Assembly (NCBI GenBank): GCA_016647705.1
Contig: CM028325.1
Location: forward strand, 27,694,474-27,758,473
DNA length: 64,000 bases
Direction: 5' to 3'
Origin: Eucommia ulmoides
Lineage: Eukaryota; Streptophyta; Magnoliopsida; Garryales; Eucommiaceae
The notes below the pieces were generated by a model that saw nothing but the letters and a program-made list of their open reading frames with translations, was not told the DNA's origin and searched no databases. This document shows, in pieces, positions 1 to 12,500 of this stretch (position 1 is the stretch's first letter; each line of letters opens with the position of its first letter). Position numbers and translations under genes: made by a program.

Positions 1-221
1 AAAACATGCCTATTGTGTTTCCTCCACATACCCCTAAACACCATAACGAGATCAACCTCCACAGTCTGCCCCTCTTGTTATCCTGAAACCCAATACTCCA
101 GCAAGATAACAAACCCCTCCAAGAATCTGGCATGCATCAGGCAATCCCCAGTAATGAAAATAACACAGCCCATATATCCCCCGCCACTGGGCAAAAAGGA
201 ACAACAGAGCAACTGAAGACC

Positions 222-934
222 CGTTTGGTTAGTGTTCCCAACCAAACCCAATCCAACCCAACCTAAAAATTCAGGGATTGATTATTGGGAACGCGTTTGG
301 CAACGCACAAAACCCAACCCAACCCAACCCAACCCAATCCAAAAAATAGGAATTGATTCTCAAAATCCTAAAGAAACCAGAAACAAAAAAAAGTTGTTTC
401 TTTTTGTACCCAAAAAACTCAACCCAAAGTTCTCCACTTCCGACTTCATCTGCTGGCCGACCACCACCACCCGCCGCCGCCGGCCACCGTCCGGCGACCA
501 TTGCCTGCCGCTACCACCGCCGTCCGCGCGACCGACCGCAGTCTCCGGCAACCTCCGGCGGCCTTCCGCTGCCGGCGGTTACCTCCGGCGGCCATCGCCG
601 GCCGCCGCCTCCGCTGGCCGGCGATCGTCCGCCGTCTCCGGCGACCTTCCACTGCCTCCGGCTACCTCCGGTGACCATCGCCGGCCACCTCCGCCGCCGC
701 CGCCGGCCGTCCGGCCACCGTGCCGCCGTCTGGCCACCACCAAACAAAAAAAAAAAATTAAAAAAAAAAAAAATTAGTTTTAGGATAAAATCGTTACCAA
801 ACACATTCTGTTCTCAGCACAAAATAAAAATTGTCGTTACCAAACGTAATTCTATTCCCAAAATTCTCAACCCAACCCAATTCAACCCAACCCATTCCAG
901 TTGGGTTCAAAAAAGTGGGAACACTAACCAAACG
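222..934. mobile_element. 713-bp MITE-like element with perfect 19-bp terminal inverted repeats
   Basis: The left end cgtttggttagtgttccca (222-240) is the exact reverse complement of 916-934. Next to both ends are degenerate tracts of aaccc units (241-345 and 868-900). The core at about 450-740 is extremely C+G-rich with degenerate repeats of the type ccggcgacc. There is no transposase. No clear target-site duplication adjoins the ends, so the superfamily is uncertain. Open frames across it are proline/arginine-rich translations of the repeat and are not genes. Confidence 0.75.
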
Positions 935-958
935 CCACCTGATTCCTCCTCAGCAAAG

Positions 959-1102
959 CACATATTGTATCTATATATGAGTGAAAATCCTCATCTTCAA
1001 ATTATTGTTAGCAAGAATCGAGATCAATAACACATTGTATCTATATGTGAGTGAAAACCCTCTTCTTCAAGTTATCGTTAGTAAGGACATTGATCCATAT
1101 AA
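959..1102. repeat. 72-bp tandem duplication
   Basis: Copy 1 (959-1030) and copy 2 (1031-1102) both run from cacattgtatctatat-like sequence through gtgagtgaaaaccctc-like sequence, with scattered substitutions. Confidence 0.75.
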
Positions 1103-1329
1103 GTAAAAACACCACTTTCCTCCGGGCTTAAAGGTCTCAAAATACCCTTTCAAGGAAGTCAATTTGCCAAATAAAAATCCAGGAATTATAGAACGTCCTT
1201 ACTGAGAAGCAGTCAGTCATCTCTCAACAAAGTCAATAATCTGAAATGATTCATCTAGTTGACAGCATTTAAAAAAGCTTGAAAATAATTTTTCTAAGAT
1301 TCAATTTTTTGTATAAATTTTTGGATCCA

Positions 1330-1460
1330 TAGTGAGAGATTTTATTAAGCAGTAACTTAGAAATAAAACAGCAATATGTCCTACTAATTAGATGGACAGA
1401 GAATTTTATTTAGTAGTAACTTAAAAATGAAACAGCTATACACCCTACTAATTAGATGGC
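1330..1460. repeat. About 65-bp direct duplication
   Basis: The text attttatt-aagcagtaactta followed by cctactaattagatgg occurs at about 1,335-1,396 and again at about 1,402-1,459, diverged by several substitutions. Confidence 0.6.
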
Positions 1461-1911
1461 CACACATGATATGGCGTATGGCCAAACCCATCAAAGTAGA
1501 ACAACAAAAGAATATGCCTCCAGCCAATTAACTAGTTTGGTGCAAGTTTCTAGGATACCGCATAATCGCTTCTATCAAGGGAGCAAGACCTTTTTAAAAG
1601 AATCCTGCTCCCAAGGATAAAAGGAACTTAAAGACACTATCAAATTAAGTTGGTAGGTGCAAACTTCAAGCCATGAGAAGGGTCTGCTCAATTTATTGAT
1701 GGTGATGCTACCAAGTAAGTCCACCGCTGGAAAAGAAAGTCAAAATATGGCTGCTGTCTTAGCCTTCAGATATTTTACAGGAAGGTTCTTGCTCTTACTG
1801 GCATCTTGACTTCCATCGTGGATAATAACAAAACAACAAACCAACTTTCAAAAGATAAATAGATAAATAAATATCAATGACAAACAGACAATAAAAAAGA
1901 GGAAACCTTAC

Positions 1912-2299
1912 CTGCACCATGTTAAGTTCCTGCTCATTTTGCAAACGTGCAATCCGTGCAGGTGACTTCCACAGAAGTACTAATGTATCAAATACAACTC
2001 GATTGTTCTGCAACCAGCCAGGCATCAGTTTAACTAAATTTTTAATGAGAGCGAGCCCCTGGAAATAAGCATCTGGGGATGCAACCGTAGTTGCAGATTG
2101 TAAATTAGAAGTTTCAGCTTGAGAAGCAGCAACGCCTTCATCACCAATTACGGCAGGAGAAGTAACTAAACCCTGAGGGGTTGATGTATCAGATGTCGGA
2201 AAAAATTCAGGAAAGGCTCTAGCAAGTATCTTCTCCGGCGACTTTGCAAGTTCTTCTCTCAAAGGTTGGCCAGCATCTGACCTTATGATATACATAAAC
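1912..2299 (-). CDS. TRA1: TRA1 exon 18 (residues 1575-1704), last exon in window
   Basis: The exon begins FMYIIRSDAGQPLREELAKS and ends RLQNEQELNMVQ at donor GTAAGG. In relatives the next block begins with a stretch like KESKWLVKCFL. I find no such exon between 1,911 and 1, so it should lie left of the window. Confidence 0.94.
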
Positions 2300-5200
2300 C
2301 TAAAAATTGAGCCAAAAAAGATGACCATCAAGAGTAAGTCAGTCAACCAATAGAGAGATGACTTTGCATAAGGACCTTGAACTTACCTCCTGAAATATTT
2401 GGGCTGAGACAATCGAGCGAGAAAATAATCAACAGCGGCAGATGGATATCGATTTAAAAATTTGGTAAGTGGGAGGCGATAAGGACTGTTAATCTCACTG
2501 TAGAACTGTCCAGGTGGTAGGACAAATTCCAAATCAATAGTTAAAGTTACAAGTTCATCAAGGAACTGCCCTGCTGCAGAAGGAAGTAGGTGGAAAAGCT
2601 CGATAATAGCTGCATAATTAAACAAACAAAATCAACAAGGCACATCAATATGGAAGTGGCTGTATATGGAATCAAACAAACAAAAACTAGATGATTCACC
2701 AGCAGCAATTTTTGGTTCTTCACCAGCTTTCCACGATTTCTGACACTGGGCTAGTTTCTCAGGCTCCAGCCATTTCTTAAGGTGCTCAATCAGTTTACAA
2801 CCCAAGGTAATATTGAACCAATTGGACAACAGCTCAAGCAGTCGGGCCAGACCTTGCAAAAGTGGCATGTTGAGATTTTTGGTATGAGCCAGATTAACCA
2901 AGATAGGCCTCAGGCTGCCCTGAAGAAGTTCTTTGGGCATCCTTTGCTGGAGAATAACCTGAAAAATTACAGTCAACATTTTTAAAATTATTGGAACCAG
3001 ACCATCAAATAGAAAGTGCAAGTCTAAGTTCATAACAGGCTAAATAAGAAACGGGAGGCAACAAAGACCAATACACAGATTATCCAGGAAAAAGTACCAC
3101 TTAAAAGACAAAATATATATATATATCAAAAAAAAACTAGTGTAACTGTGTGACCATAAACAATCTGAAGCACTGGGATATTCACCCACCAGAAATAAAC
3201 TCTGATGCATATAACAAGGTCAAAATACTAAAAAACAACAATGAAACCACAATGCTCATATACGCCCACTTAGGGAAATTGATAGGAACGAGTATATAAT
3301 TGCTATGACGACATGATTGGAACATAGTGAAAACTTGATTTGGTGAAAAAAAATAAAAATGAGCTCAGCACACCTGCCGTAGGCCCTCCTTAGCGACAGC
3401 TACAATTTCGGGTGCTCTGCTTGTCAAGGACTTGAAAAACATGGAAATAATTTTTGAACGCAACTCAGAATGATTGGGTGCTTTGAAATCTGCCCAGGAC
3501 ATTGCTGTACAAAGTAACTCAATACAAGCTGTGCGAAGTTTGTTCAATGATGTTGCAATCTTTGGGTTCATATACTTTACAGCCCACACAGTCTCATCAG
3601 TCTCAGCTATTTGGAGTGCTTCTTGCAGAAAATTGACTAGTTCTTGAGTCAACTTAAGAAGAGGAGGTCTCAAGGCAAGGCAAAAGTTTAAAGCAGTAAC
3701 CATCCCAACCTAAATGTTGTAGCATAGTTAGTAAAGAAAATTTTAAAACAAGTACAACCGAAGGCAAGACAATTATTACCTGTTGGTCAATAGTCTTTGA
3801 CCGTAGTTGGCGGCTTATAAGAGGCTGAAGTAAAGACTGGTACAAAGGTTCGAGCAACTCTGTCACCTCACTGCCAGTCTTACTAGCCAAAAGTGCCAAA
3901 CAAGACTGGATAATCTTTCTCACGTTAATAGAAGCATTGGCATTAAACAACTCTGACGCAAGAAATTCAACAACCCCTTGAAAACCTTGCCTTTTGGCTT
4001 CACTACTTGCTTCATCTACATTATTTACAACACGTAGAACCTGTGTAAGCACCTGACTTGTCTCTTCCTGCTCCTTGGTTGCATATAGAGGTAACCTTTT
4101 AAGAACATATACCAGGCCCCGAACAATTCGCACTTGGAAAATACACAAAGTTTCAACAGTGACCTTCCCAACCAAAGCACCAAGACCAATGACTCCTCCT
4201 ATTTGTGCTTGCCATGTACTTCCATAGCAACAATGCAAAAGGCGGGGTAAAAGTTGTTCAAAAATCGGGATTCGAACACTCGGAGGTGGGGAATATATAG
4301 GATTTAGTGATGGACTAGAGACAGTCATAGGAGTGCTCGGACCACCTCTAGACATAAGCGAGTCTGGATGTTTGGAGCGAGCAAGGAACAAGAGTGCCTC
4401 GACAAAAACATTTAGTGCGCGTAGAGCTGCTTTAGCATGAAGTCTGTCTTCATCCGCAAGAACATCAACTAATGCATCTAAAAAGATCAGGGGGTCCAAC
4501 TCTTTCAGATTAGAAGAAGCATTATGTCTTAATTTTGAACCGACACCAGAACTTGATGAAAGCATCGGACCCCCGAGGGAAGCAGTTGAATTCGAAACAA
4601 CAGAACCTTCTATGTGAAATATAATGGCAAAATGGCGGCAAACATTAACCACATATTCATCCTTCGGGTCATGCAAATCAGGTTCTGCACTTGCAGCAAT
4701 GATGGTCATCAAGAGAGTCTTGAAAACGGATTTTTCAGCCATAAGTTGGGTCTTAGTCTTGACCCCTAAGTCTGCCTGCACCAAAATAAAGGGTGAATCG
4801 AATACTCCAGTGACATTTCCTAGATAGTTTTGTATTTCCGTAGAAACTCATGGTAGTAATAACGAATAAGGGCATGTAAAGGAAAAATGGGTGAAAACAA
4901 TCTATCAAATACGTAGACACTAAGCAAAAACATATATCCATAAGCAATGGCTAAGATGCACAAATAACAAAATGGAATGACACTAATACTGAGAAGCGCA
5001 AAAGTAACCACAGGTAAACATTACCAATCATTACAGTGGAACAAGTAAAAAAATTTAATACAATCCTGAATCCAAAAACAAAAAATCATATTGTTTGGTA
5101 AAATATAAGTTGCCTTTGGCACATGGATAGTAATAAGAGTTTGAAAGGCATGGGACTAACAATTCTTTTACATAAATAATGGGCCTTTTTTTGCCACTCT

Positions 5201-8200
5201 AAGCCAATGTAGTGAAGGCGGCCAGGCATATTTGTGTATGTGAGGCAAGGTGTATGTCCCCACGACTGGCGCATAAGCATCATATATTATACTAATATTT
5301 TTTGAATATATATATTTATATACACGCATACAAACATATGTAAGTGAAAAAATGGCAAAATAGTATATACACATAAATATTGTAAAACAATTCCATGTTT
5401 GTTTTACCTGTATTATGAAAATAATGAAAACTTGTGGAGCTCATGTACCCACAAAAGTAAAATCAGATCCTAGAAATAAGTGAAATGTGTGAATAGAAAA
5501 CTAGATGACCACAATACAAGAATCTCAACGGCTATTCTATTACCATCAATTTTTGTTCATACCATATCAAATGTTCATACAATAAAAACTATCATGTATC
5601 GGCCCTCTCCTAGATTTTACATGCACAAAAATATACCGATATTATTGTCTTATTGGACTTTAGATAAATTTTTGGTCTTTGAATATTTTTCATTTCGCTA
5701 TATTGTCATTGTTGGTAAAAGTTTAGAAATGCTTTAACTTTTTGGATGACTGGTTGATAATAGGATTAATTTGGGAAGTGATAACGGTTTTTACATTAAA
5801 AAGAGAAGTGTACAAAAAAAGCAGGCCAATTATATTGGGACAGAGAGAGTATATTTTTCAAATCTTTTTTGTTGAATATTGGTGCAACCGTGCAGGTGAA
5901 TATTACCTTGAAGCATCAGCCCAATGGCCACAAGAGCAAAAGGCGCCTATTAAGCCTCAAACTAGTTAGGGAAAAAAACAAATTTATACTACAAATTAGA
6001 TCAGTTTCTGCACGCCAGAGACATTTTATTTATGCCATATATAAAAGGAGAGCAAGGGATACCTAGTTATTTTCTGGCGTAACAATATGGGAAATCTCCA
6101 TAATACTGTTAGAAAAAAAAGGTAAAAATATTTCTCTAATTTATCTTACAATTTTTAAAATTGTACAAATATCCAATGTGCCAAGGTTATTAGTACATTT
6201 TAATGTTTATGATACATTTGAGTTAAATGAAGGGCCAAGATCAAATTTGGGGAAAATTTATTAACCGCCAAAAAATAAATTTGCTTTCCCAATTTTTAAA
6301 CAAATGTACCTCCAGCTTAATTAGTAACATGGGTACTATATTATGTTTGTAACAGTGTTTTAAAAGGCCGGACTCCAAAAACGACTCCCGCCCCCTGAGA
6401 AAGGCACAAGCCCATGAAGGCATTCAATTTTCGTCATGGAGTACACACTTACGCTTAATAGGCTAATGTTTGGCATTCTTTTCCCGAATGGTAACGCTTT
6501 AAAGAATGTTATCTATTTGTTGTTGACCAGCTTCTAATGTTTTCAGAATCTGGCATTAACTGGACAATATTACTTTATTAGTTAAAATTGGATCAACAAA
6601 CATCAAACTAGTTGCGGGTTTTCTTTTCTACACCATACCTCCTCTTTTTCTCTCTTTCTGTTTTTATCAATCTCTCCACTCTCTCGTTGCACATGAGTTG
6701 AGTTTTATTTTTTGTTTTGCAAATTCCATTATTCTTTTTTCTTCTAACCTTTTTCCCATTTCCTACAACATTTAGATTCATATTTAAGTGATAGTAATTT
6801 TATGTGTTGGGTCATGCGCATGAGCATCCTAGGTGGTGATTTCTATAGTTAATGTCAGATTTATGTTTTATTTTTTAAATTCACTTTTAACGTGTTGAAT
6901 ATAATTACCCTCTTCTCAAGTGTAATAATCCAGAGTACAAAGTCCATTTACCATTTTTTTGGCGTCATTCAAACAGTATATTACTTTATTTACAGTAGTG
7001 CCTTTAGGCACGAGGCAGGATGTATAGACTAGTGTCTTGTATAACATGTGCCTTACTCATGAGGGTACACATTTCCAGACCTCCTTGCCTCGAGCCCAGC
7101 CCATGCAATGCCTCTTCAAACACTGCTTTCAACTCTACTATAAATAGATATGTTTATTTCCCTTTTCTTAGAGTATAAATATGTTGTTGTGTATCCAACA
7201 ACTAAGCTTGAAGTGGTGGAGATCTAAAACCATTAATCAATACATGGGAAGGAGACATACATACAGGGAGGAAGCCTAACAGGATTCAAGAGACGGATCC
7301 ACAAAATTGATAGAGGGGGGTCTGAAAATTTGAGGTTTAGTAGAGATTTATATAAATCAGAGGGGGCTTATATGAAAGTTTAAGGATTTTAATTGATTTT
7401 TCCTACAAATATAATTGGGGTAAAGTATAAATTTTTAAAAGTTGAGGGGTGCTCGAGTCCTCCATGAGCCCAACGTGGCTCCGCCACTACAAGAATGTGA
7501 TCTTACTGCATGAAAACATTTAGAAAGGTGACTAGTAGTAAGATCAAGAACATATCTATTATCAAACAAACCTTTATATCTGACGTCTCAGACTTTCTCG
7601 AAGTCGGATCAATTGTAGAGAATAAAGAAGTTGAGAGCTGTTGAGACGTCAACCCCTCATCAGTAGCATTTCCAGGCAAATTAAGCTGTGATGATAAGCA
7701 TACACGAAGGAATTTCAAAGACTGTTTGCGGTAGAAAGCATCCATGTGACCATTCTTGTTCATGACAGCTGCTACAGCAAGACTGATGCATCGATCTAGA
7801 GGAACCAAAAATGGAGTGGAAGGCTCAAATGTAAGAATCAAGCGAAGCCCATGCTCTGGATTTTCCTTGCACTCAAGTGCAAGAGGCTCTTTGAAAAAGC
7901 GCCTATTACGACCACCTAACTTCCCAAGCAGTTGCAACGATTTCGCACCCCACGGATATGGTGCAGGTCTTAAATGGGACCATAATGCTAAAATCACCTC
8001 AGCCATAACATTGGCCATACTAGGTTCAAGGAAGTCAGGATTCAAGCTATCTATCCAAAATTCCAGTGTTCTTAAACCTATACTCACCAAGTCATCACTT
8101 CCTCTAAGACACATGACCAGGGGCTTCATAAGACGTGGAAGGTGAGGTAGCAATGAACTTAATCGTGCAGGCAGGGTCAAGCCAAGCTCCAGCAAAAGAT

Positions 8201-9477
8201 CCCTCATTTCTTCACCACTAGGACCCTCGAGCATAGCCAATAGCATGTTCAAGCAGGGCAGCAGAGTGGGGATCAAGTCTCGAAGTAGAAGTTCAAATTT
8301 ACCACCAGCAAGTGCCCGAAACATTACACGAAGAAGCTGCAGGTAACCAATTGGCCTATCAACCTCAGTGGCATTTTTCATACAAGCTTCCATTATTACA
8401 GGCACATGAGGCTGAAAAATGCGCTCACAGTCTGGCGGAGCTTTCGCAACAGCACCAAATAAATACCGAAAGAGATGCAAAACAAGTTTAGCTGCAGGTG
8501 AATCTGGATTCTTCAGAACATCAAGTTTGCTGCTCACAAGGAAATTAACTAAAACATCAGCAAATGGCCTGAAAACCTTGGGAGCTTGTAACAGGGTAGA
8601 AAAGATGTGTACTAGCTGAGTGTTGGTAATCATGCACTCAAAAAGCTCCGGCATGCACAATGACAACATGTCCATAAGATCCCGAGGTTCCATAATAGCC
8701 AAAATTTGAGAGAAGAGATGAACCATTTCCCTCTCCTCGTCCTTCTCCTTGAATAAAGCCAAGCTATGGACGCCACTCTTTAGAACACCAGAGGCTTTCC
8801 ATATCTACCAAAAACACAAGCACATTAGTTGATTCATGCACAACGGGAGTGCAAAAGCAAACATCATATTAGATTAATACCTCATCTTCTCTCAATCCTT
8901 TGAATGGTTGAGATATTGATGAACCAGATATTGGTGAAGCAAGCACCTGTGAAGGGGTTCCATGCATGGGAGGAGAAACCTAAAAAGTAATATAACCACA
9001 TAGGTAAGATCAAAGCACCATACATACAGAACCAGAAAGTGAGTTAAGAAACCTGTGAGCGAGGTAGATGTGTATGTGTGATGCTCCAAATGATGGTCTT
9101 CATTCCTGAAGAAATATAATCAAAAGATTATTTCACTGTACAAGAATCAAATAAATATACAATAAACAGGATAACTGTATTGAAACAGGTCCAAAAGAAT
9201 GAGAATAACAGAGATATGATTACCCATAACCAAGGTTTTAATCAAATGCTTGCAATCACTGACTTCCTTAGAATGCTCAACCGGGATCTGCAAATTTAGA
9301 ACTGCCTGCAACACAGTTGCAGATCATACTCAAATCGGGGGTAAATCTAAATTCCCTAGTCATTTTGCTTCAATAGAAATACAGACATCCTCCTTTATGA
9401 AGTAAGAGGTCAAGGTTCTAGGGTAGTGCTTTAGCCAGCAACAAGTACAGAATCAATATTCAAAACACATCATATGT

Positions 9478-9524
<47 letters not shown>

Positions 9525-12500
9525 ATATATATATATATATATGTAACTACAAAATATAATTAAATAACAGTAGGTTAGTAAACACCAACAGATATCTACT
9601 CCGATTTTTTCTGATTCTTTAGGAGGAGCTCCACGCTATAGCACATAAAAACATGGAGGGAGGGAGGGAGGGGGGATAAGGTCAAGAAATGGTAATATAA
9701 CTAGCATTAAAAACAGAATACCAAGAAACTTTCCAGCAGTTTCAAAAATAAAATTAAAAACCAAAACCTATTGCGGTACAGGCCTCCACTTCAGTTCTGT
9801 AAGAGAGATACAAGTTCCCTATACTATATTGGAATTAGAAAAAACTTCTTTTAACTGTTCTACACCAATCTTAAAGACACGGGATATAAAACACCTATTA
9901 TGTTAAAACCACAAACATATGTATCCTAAACACAACTTCCATTTTGATTCTAATAAAATACTAATTTTGTGGTTCAAAGTGTGCGAGTTGGTTCATATAA
10001 TTTAACAATAACTAGTAATGCATATCGAGTACTTGTGTCAAACCATTATAGATAGGTTAGGGACCTTAGGGCAGTTATAGAATTCAGAAGACAATGTGAG
10101 CGTTCAAACATAAGAAGCTCAGAGCGGACACAAACACAGCCACACAAAAGGAAAACATTATCTTATACTTTAGTATATTTTCAGGAATTTGGCACTTTAT
10201 ATCCTTAAAATTTGGTGGTCGTCTCACTTTGATCATCGTGGTTTCAATTTGAACACTTCAAACCCTAAACTTTTGAAAACTCCTAAGTTCAGTCCATAAC
10301 TTGAATGGTGTGAATTTTCCAACAATAGAGGCAAAATTGTAATTTTTTGGTATGCTTCAAATAAAATTATAAAATCAAATTGAAACAATCATCACATTTA
10401 AGGGTGAAAATGCAAATTCCAGAACTAGCTCACCTGCAAGTTTTTTCACCTTTCTCCTTTCCTAACCCCCACCCCTACTCTCTCATCCCCACGCGAAAAC
10501 CTTCCGGCAGCTGATGATTCCTATTTCCTAGATCAGGTGTTGTTAACTACCACCAACCAATTGGTCAAAGAGGTTCACAAACATTTTAATAGTATTTCAA
10601 CTTGACTAAATTTTAGTGAATTATAATAAAATTAGTTGATTGCTACTTAATTGTGAATTTCCACCGAATTATATTTTCTTTTTGCTAAATTGAATTTTGA
10701 GAAATTCAACTGAATTTTATTTCAGCGAATACCTACTTAATTTGAGTAAATTTTTATTGGCCTTAGTTTATCCATCGAATTCGAATAGATGTCTACTAAA
10801 ATAGTAAACTATCAAATTCAATAGAATTCTTTGGTTTTGTGAAAAACATATCAATGCAGGATTTAGATTTGAAGTATACAAATTTCATCAAAAAACAGAC
10901 TTCCAGATTATGTGTTACAGCATTATGAAGATTTAAAAATGTTGGAACTTATTAATGTCCTCGACGTTGCAAAACATGCACTACCCAGGTCTTGGCACCA
11001 AAAAACCCTTTCCTTTTTCTTTTTTCTAACTTTTGGTTACATTTCTTAGAAATCTTGAGAAGGTTTCTCTAATGTTATTTATTATTGTACCAAGGTCAAC
11101 ATTGTCATCCAAGAAGCACAGGCCGGCAAGACACAGATATTATGATACGACAAATTTCATAAAGGTAGGATATGGATGTGGTTACCATATGATGAATAAT
11201 AATTATATATTTTTATACATGTAAAATCATATAAATTAAATTGATTGATCTTCACTTTAGTTAATTCACAAATTTACGTAGCAAAAATAATAAAATTTAA
11301 ATGATAAATCAAAGAGCACTACTATTGCAAACTGACGCCATGGTATAATACCCACTAATTCCATAATTTCCTATTTCATTGAAGAGGAGAGGGATTGTTG
11401 GTTTTTTAAGAATATGGAATAGCTCATCTTCTGTATATATCTTGCCACATTTACCCAAAGTACTACTTGGTGTGGCCCACATGTGTCTGTAAGAAAAGTC
11501 CCAGCAATAAAACAAAGATAATATATTAGGGCATGGATTTAGGTGGGTCAGATGCATATATGGGTATGCCGGACAATAAAACAATGATAATATATTAGGA
11601 CATGGATTTAGGTGGGTCAGATACACATATAGGTATGCACATGCGAATCCATGTTGGATACCTTTCGGACAAAGATATTTTGGGCAACTTAAGCGTTGAT
11701 GCTTCCTAGGTGTCAGTTTAAAGTTTCGGGCACGAAATCATATCATAAGAGGGCCCATGCCATTTAAAAATAGGGGGCTTCCCATCTTTTCTTTCAATAT
11801 AACAGGGAACCTGACAAAAATTTACCCAAAGAATATGATCAAGTGTATTGCAAATATGAAGATAACATTATCAATAATTTAAACCAAAACATGCCGACAA
11901 AAAGAATATTTAATTGTTATCTATTTATGACCGGCAATAGAACAATGAACATATTCCACATTAAGACGATCTCAACTCCCAATATTCAAGGAAAAGTAAA
12001 AGTGTTACTGAATTTGGAAATTTAAACAATAAATCTGTTGGAAATTTAAACAATAAACCTGAGACCATGTAATGCAATTAATTTTAGAAATACCTGCACC
12101 GGAAGCTCAAGCTTTGACCTCAATGTACATCGATCTTTTCCTTCGGCCCCTTCTTCCAGTAGCTAATACCAAAATCGGAACATAAAGATTAAAAACCAGT
12201 CTCTAACAAGCACTACTTCATAAGCGGAACACAATAACAAACTCCACTGAGTGAAAGCAAATATAGACAGATGGAGTAAAGCAGGTCGCCAACATTTTTA
12301 CTTCCACGCAAGTAACAATTGCTTCAAGCGAATGAATCTAATATGCAAACTCATATTGAATTGTGATTTAACTTTCTTTACACTCCTCGCCCAATTGGAA
12401 AAAGATTTCTAATTGAAAAGATGAAAACCCTGTTCAATTAGAAATGGAAAACTAATTGAAAAGATAAGACATTTTCTAATTTCTAAAAAAAATGGATGTA

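Larger units (their letters stand above)
1..1911 (-). other. Intron 18 of TRA1 (partial), with transposon-derived sequence
   Basis: No further TRA1 exon is visible here. The stretch holds the 713-bp inverted-repeat element at 222-934 and two short direct duplications (959-1102 and about 1,330-1,460). Otherwise it is AT-rich sequence without coding character. Positions 1-200 read weakly on the minus strand like a LINE C-terminal fragment (a short W-R-K-H-N run), which I do not call. Confidence 0.6.
9306..12093 (-). other. Intron 9 of TRA1
   Basis: The intron carries a long CT/AT microsatellite (9,481-9,541), a ggga-type run near 9,657-9,676 and a 69-bp tandem duplication at 11,505-11,638. The rest is AT-rich with no coding signal. 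Confidence 0.65.

Noticed and set aside
1-200. Possible LINE C-terminal fragment on minus strand
   Set aside because: Only one short W-R-K-H-N-like run supports it, which is too little.
232-1030. Long proline/arginine-rich open frames on both strands
   Set aside because: They are translations of the CCG-rich repeat and aaccc tracts of the inverted-repeat element. There is no domain and every frame is open because of composition.
11309-11626. Minus-strand frame with internal peptide repeat
   Set aside because: It only reflects the 69-bp DNA duplication in an intron.
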